Shown one piece after another: positions 59,217 through 64,000 of a DNA stretch of 64,000 nt. A program made the position numbers and the translations under genes. The stretch is from assembly GCA_002914845.1 (NCBI GenBank), contig JXTC01000515.1, positions 66,542 to 130,541 on the forward strand, written 5' to 3'. Origin of the DNA: Trema orientale (lineage: Eukaryota > Streptophyta > Magnoliopsida > Rosales > Cannabaceae). Under the pieces are notes generated by a model. It made no database searches and was not told where the DNA came from. It was given only the letters and a program-made list of their open reading frames with translations. How positions within the stretch are numbered: the first letter of the stretch is position 1; each line of letters begins with the position of its first letter.

Positions 59217-60148
59217 GGGTTAATGGCACCATTAGTCCCCAACTTATGATCATTTTGGCATATTGGTCCTCAACCATTTTTTTGTGGCATTTAAGTCCTA
59301 AATGTTTGTTTTTTTTGGCACCATTAGTCCTTTTGGCATATTCCATCTAAGATTTCGTTAAAATTTATTTGAATGAAAGAAATTTTACACCATTGATATC
59401 GAATTTTCAATTGTTTAACAATTTGATCTATAATTTTTTTTTGGTATTCATATTTTCGATTAACAATATTGCATCTGCCAATCTTTCAAAAAATTAAAAT
59501 TCTAAAAAATTAATTTTTCGAAAGATTGACAGATGCAATTACATAAATAAATGAACATTTAATGGAAAACTATAAAATTTTTCGGGCTTATTTATTGCAA
59601 ATAGTTAATTAATTTTTTAGAATAACTATTCATAATTACATGAATATTAATGGATGTAGTAAATTTTTAGTCAAATTTGACTAGTGTAAAAGCATGTATG
59701 ACTGCATACAAAAATTTTTTAGTTTAAAAAATGGTAAGATAATTATTTTTTATTCATAAAGTTACTATAGTTCGACATGAATTAAGGTTTATTAGTATAA
59801 TTTTTTTCTTTTTTGAATTTGGTTTTTAAATGAACTGTTTGTTTTATAGTTGTCTTTAAATTTTAATTTTCTGAAAGATTGACGAATGCATTATTGTTAA
59901 TCAGAAATATGAATACCAAAAAAAAAAAAAAATTATGGACCAAATTGTTAAACAATTGAAAATTCAAGATCAATGGTGTCAAATTTCTTTCATTCAAATA
60001 AATTTTAACAGAATCTTAGATGGAATATGCCAAAAGGACCAATGGTGCCAAAAAAACAAATGTTTAGAACTTAAATGCCACAAAAAAAATATTGAGAACT
60101 AATATACCAAAATGATCATAGGTTGGGGACTAATGGTGCTATTAACCC
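59217..60148. mobile_element. MULE-like element with perfect 9-bp target duplication, uninterrupted
   Basis: Flanked by TTAAAATTA at 59208-59216 and 60149-60157. Ends GGGTTAATGGCACCATTAG and CTAATGGTGCTATTAACCC. Inverted repeats of roughly 280-300 bp at each side (59217-59520 against 59870-60148). 932 bp and no protein. Sister of 45308-46586. Confidence 0.92.
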
Positions 60149-60429
60149 TTAAAATTATTATTATTACGTTTTATTTGAGGCTTGGCCATCGTGTGTCACT
60201 TTAATTATTGTTACACACTCATTTATCATTTTTTTAACTTTGTATTGTACGATTGAATTAATTAATTGTTTGGTAATTATGAAATAATTAATTAAAAAAG
60301 TAGTATTTTTACCAACATTTATTCACCTGGTACGAGAGAAGAGTCACTAACATTTATTTAATAAGATTTTGAGAAGCTTTTATTTTTATTTATTTATTTA
60401 TTTATTTTTTTGTAGGAATGTATTTTCTG

Positions 60430-60780
60430 TTAGAAGGTGCTTCGATTTCACGTCCCCTTTGCTTGATGGAATTGATTATCCGTATTGGAAAACTAGAGTA
60501 ACTAGAATAAGAGCATTCATTGGGGCTTTGGATGTTAAAGTCTAGAGATTGATTTTGACTGGTTGGACTCATCCTACCACCAAAGATGATGATGGGAAGA
60601 CAATCTTGAAACCTGAGATTGATTGGTCTCTCTCTCTCTCTCTCTCAAGGTGACATGTTGGCCGGTCACAACAACGAAACACTTCACGCAATTTTCAATG
60701 ATTGTGATGCCCGGCAAATCAAGTTGGTATCTTCCTCTGAATCAAGTTGGGAAAACGAGGAAAACCAAAAGGATTTTAGC
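60430..60780 (+). pseudogene. Degraded Ty1/copia gag fragment
   Basis: Frames read LLDGIDYPYWKTRVTRIRAF, then after TAG (60543-60545) RLILTGWTHPTTKDDDGKTI, KPEIDWS, then NETLHAIFNDCDARQIKLVS. This is the gag pattern of plant copia elements (DGxNYxxWKxRM, GWxxPT, ALNAIFNGVD). A one-base loss near 60457, the in-frame stop and a (CT)n run at 60628-60647 break it. No LTRs or pol nearby. Confidence 0.7.
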
Positions 60781-60963
60781 TTTAGGAACATCAGAGTGAA
60801 TAAAGACGGCAGAAATAAAATTGAAAAAACAAAAAAATGCAAAGTTGGTGAGAAATTAAAATTTGGAGAAAAGAGAAAGCGAACCATCGTAGAAGTAAGA
60901 GGTTCTGTCCTTGTAGCTACACAAGAAGATGGAGATGTATATATGTGTATACGATACATGTAA

Positions 60964-63904
60964 ATAGTAGATACATATGTGTTTTTCTTTTTTGCTCGAA
61001 GAAAAAAATTGTTTGTTATTCACTTTTCAAGCTTCCGCCATTATCGGAGCTCCATAGAGAAGGGGAGAAAGAGGAGAAGCGAAGAGAACAGAGAGAGCTA
61101 GAGTTCGATCTTTTGGACTTTATAGCAAGTAGGGTCGGCGAATCGCGCCGTTTTAGTCCGTTGATATACCTTAATGGGCTTAATGGAAAAAAAGGCCCTT
61201 GATGTTTTTGGGCCTCCAGAGTTTTTGACCTGGTATACGTCCCAGATAATCTCAGTAATGATGGGATGAGATGAGATGAGATGAGATGGCATAAAACTGG
61301 GTAGAAACATTTGCGGAGAGGATCCTAAACACAGCTCCAATGAGAACCACGTGTGGTTTAGTTAGTTAGTTGGGACAGTGGCACTTTAATTTTTGACTTC
61401 TCTTGAAATTTAATACGCAAACATTAGAAACAGTGTACCCTATGCAGGCTAACTAAATAAATTTAATAGTTAAAAAAAAAGGGAATTGTCCTTTTTAATC
61501 AAGTAGAAGTGTTTGATACTCAATTAAAAGTAATACTAGGGACACACACAACTTAAACATAAAATTTACACACACTGACATAATATGTATATTAACCATT
61601 TATGTACATAGTGTAATCCTACTTCAAAAAAAAATATAGGTGGTTAAAATACATATTATGGCAGTATGTGTAAATTTTGTGTGTTCATATTATTACTCAT
61701 CAATTAAAAATGTATCAAACAGTAATATGTATTATTAAATTTAGGAAAAAAATGAAATTAAGAAAAATATCCTATATTATTAATGTTTAAACATTTTTAG
61801 TTAGGGAGGGTACTTCAGTTTTTTTCACTCGCTTAAGGTGCACATTTGTAAGTTTAGTTATTAAGATATAAAGAAATCAAAAGTTAGATTCGTTTTTGCA
61901 AACAAATTAAATGTTACGATATTTTTGTGTCCTTGTCCCTTTATCCAGTTAATGCAACCCCAAAAATAACATTTTCATTTAAGAAATAAACAAACACCTT
62001 AAGATTCCATCCACAAAGCAGAGAAAGATATCGGAGAAGACATGGATGCGTCGTGCTTCCAATAAAGGTAGTTCGCCAAGCTAAGAGAGACAAACACACA
62101 GAGTTAGGCATATGTTATTGAGGAATAATACCGCTGGAACATAGAGAGAGATATAATTGAAGAAAGGAGCAAAGATCTTTGCAAAAAAGTAATATGTCAA
62201 TTTTGTGACGAAAAAAAAAAAAAAACCCTATGAAACTAAGCTAAAACAAAGAGTGACAGAGAGAAAGATCGGAAAAACTAAAAGAAAGAAAGAGATGAAG
62301 GAGAACCAATGAAAGAGAGAGAGCAGTGTTTTCTGGGGGAAAATTTTAATGAGAGATATGGAAAAGTTAGGTGAATAAGTTGGTGATAGTTATTTTAGGA
62401 AGTGAAAAAATTCTCTCTCTATTTAGAGTAAGAAAGTTATAAGATTTGAACTAGAAACATTTTGAGGTTTTGAATTAAAAATGTCATTTGGGGTGGAAAG
62501 TGGATTAGTTCAGTACATTTTCCTTGAAAAAAATCCCTACGAATTTCTCGATGGCTTACTATATCTTGATTTGGCTTTTGTAGGTCTTTTGGGTTCTTCA
62601 CATGTCGCTCAAACAAGTCGAAATTTTTTTATGTCTTTTAATGGGATAATATAAAGGGAAAAAAACCATCGCGTTTAGTGCTTTATATAAAAAAAAAAAA
62701 AAAAACTCATACTTTTTCATTTATATCAAATTAAACATTTAATTTGTATTATTTAGTTAAAATTAGGACTTTAATTTGTTGGAAAAGATAATTTTATCCT
62801 TTAAACTCATAAAATATATAATAAAATTAATAAATATTGAAACCAATTATTATTGTCTTTTTTTTTGAAAACATAATTTAAATGAAAATAATAATAGTTA
62901 CTAAAATAATTTTTTTTATTCTTTTTCTGTTTAACATTTATCTGTTTTAAATAATTTACTCATTTTAGTTTCAATAACAATTATTATTACTTAAAATGAT
63001 TAAAAAAAAAGAAAGGAAAAAGGAGAAATTTTTTTAAAAATTCTTTCCATTCTCTTATTTTTTTTTTCATTTTAAAAACAAAATTAATTATTTTGAATAA
63101 TTTAAACTCTTCAAAAAAATAGAACGAAACGAGAATTTTTTGTCAAATGCTTCTAGAGCTCAGAGCTGTCACTTTTTGCTTTTTGGAATGTCTTCAGTAC
63201 CAAAAAAAGGATTGCTGAACAAATAAAATAATAATTGTTTACTTTGCTGCAATATCAAGTAAATCATTGTACTAAAGTGCAATATAAATAATTCTCTCAA
63301 AAAAAAAAAAAGTGCAATATAAATACTATTCATTGGGGATTAAAAAAAGCAAAGAGAACCATATTCCAACACAGCCAAAGTATATAGGTATAGCAATATA
63401 ATATATCTTATAGTATAACCCCACATGCTCTTTATTCCCACTTTAAATATTCAAATCAAACGGTAAAGTACAAGCACTCCCCCTGGCCTTGCCCTAAGAC
63501 AGGTGTGGAAAAAAAAAAAAAAAAAACGTAAATCTAACTGAGCAGAATACAAATTCGTAATCAAATATGAGAACAAGATTCTTCCTATCCACAACTCTGT
63601 TATTTCACTTAGATCATAATGCCAAGATGTTTCATTGTAAAACCTTGGTCATAATAAGAAATATAAGCAACAGAGAAAACTTTGTAAGCTTCCTATTCGA
63701 ATGTTATTCTTTCCTCATTATAGAAACTTCCCCTATAGATGTAACATATTCCAACTTGTACGTTTACATTTAAAGGTCTTCTAAGCTATTCAACCCCAAC
63801 CCATTTCACTACTTTCCTTCATTTTCCTTCTAAGATCCATCGATTCATATGTTGTCACCATTTATAAGTGCCCATATGAGAGATTTCGATGTACCATGCA
63901 AAAC
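60964..63904. other. Intergenic, possible small foldback at 61512-61690
   Basis: 61550-61690 reads taaaatttacacacactgac.. and its complement gtatgtgtaaattttgtgtg, with gtaatcctacttcaaa.. shared with 1165-1200. (GATGA)n at 61262-61287. The rest is AT-rich with long A/T runs. 63440-63900 could be the 3' UTR of the partial minus-strand frame at the right edge. Confidence 0.4.
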
Positions 63905-64000
63905 CTATGAATAGTTTTCTGGTTCTGTAGTTGGGTTTCTTTTACACGTACTACAAAGAATCGCAGTCTTCTCGCAGCCGGAGAGTGTTAGATTATGGCA
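63905..64000 (-). CDS. Possible C-terminal end of an unidentified gene (partial)
   Basis: The minus strand stays open from the window edge to TAG at 63905-63907, giving 31 residues with four cysteines: CHNLTLSGC, KTAILCSTCKRNP, then a polar tail TTEPENYS. Spacing C-x7-C-x6-C-x2-C could be part of a zinc-binding module. Base composition here is higher in G+C than in the neighbouring intergenic DNA. No family recognised; too short to be sure it is coding. Confidence 0.3.
   Translation of the reverse strand, partial: CHNLTLSGCEKTAILCSTCKRNPTTEPENYS

Noticed and set aside
60619..60963. 114-aa frame after a CT repeat
   Set aside because: The first third is a copia gag remnant read through a microsatellite; the rest has no conserved pattern and the upstream part is broken.

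Overview
The window is nuclear DNA of a flowering plant, very probably a eudicot. It has split genes with short AT-rich GT-AG introns, a plastid-targeted lysine-biosynthesis enzyme, a full-size plant ABCG/PDR transporter, TIR-domain resistance-type genes (a class expanded in eudicots) and many small transposons. I cannot name the species from the sequence. About 50 of the 64 kb is non-coding, AT-rich and rich in mobile elements.

Layout. 1.9-12.0 kb is a tandem duplication. The left unit holds an intact six-exon mitochondrial HSP70 gene (2165-5419). The right unit (8958-10418) keeps the HSP70 promoter motif, exons 1-3, introns and 3' UTR. Its body is gutted, and a piece of the mitochondrial succinate dehydrogenase subunit 3 gene (sdh3) sits inside former exon 4. 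It is a candidate nuclear SDH3 gene with a borrowed HSP70 targeting sequence; a single N at 10011 decides whether the reading frame can be continuous. 16.5-20.6 kb is an eight-exon 4-hydroxy-tetrahydrodipicolinate reductase gene. 20.7-29.6 kb is gene-poor: a roughly 480-bp tandem repeat, a retroposon and a large TIR element. 29.9-36.6 kb is a 19-exon PDR-type ABCG transporter with one GC-AG intron.

36.6-46.9 kb has no genes. It contains SINEs with clear target-site duplications, nested LTR debris, MULE-like and hAT-like elements, and a Harbinger-like element nested in a MULE-like one. 47.2-55.5 kb is a large inverted duplication carrying two convergent TIR genes that lack the NB-ARC/LRR part. 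A glucanase relic lies in its centre. 57.2 kb holds a third, broken TIR gene. 59.2-60.9 kb has a second copy of the MULE-like element and a degraded copia gag. The last 96 bases may be the 3' end of an unidentified gene on the minus strand.

The intact genes do not form a pathway; they are independent plant loci (mitochondrial chaperone, lysine synthesis, membrane export, immune receptor fragments). The strongest observations are the HSP70-SDH3 chimera, the TIR palindrome, and several transposon insertions whose empty sites can be read in a paralogous copy in this same window. Exon boundaries come from reading frames, splice dinucleotides and family knowledge, not from transcripts.
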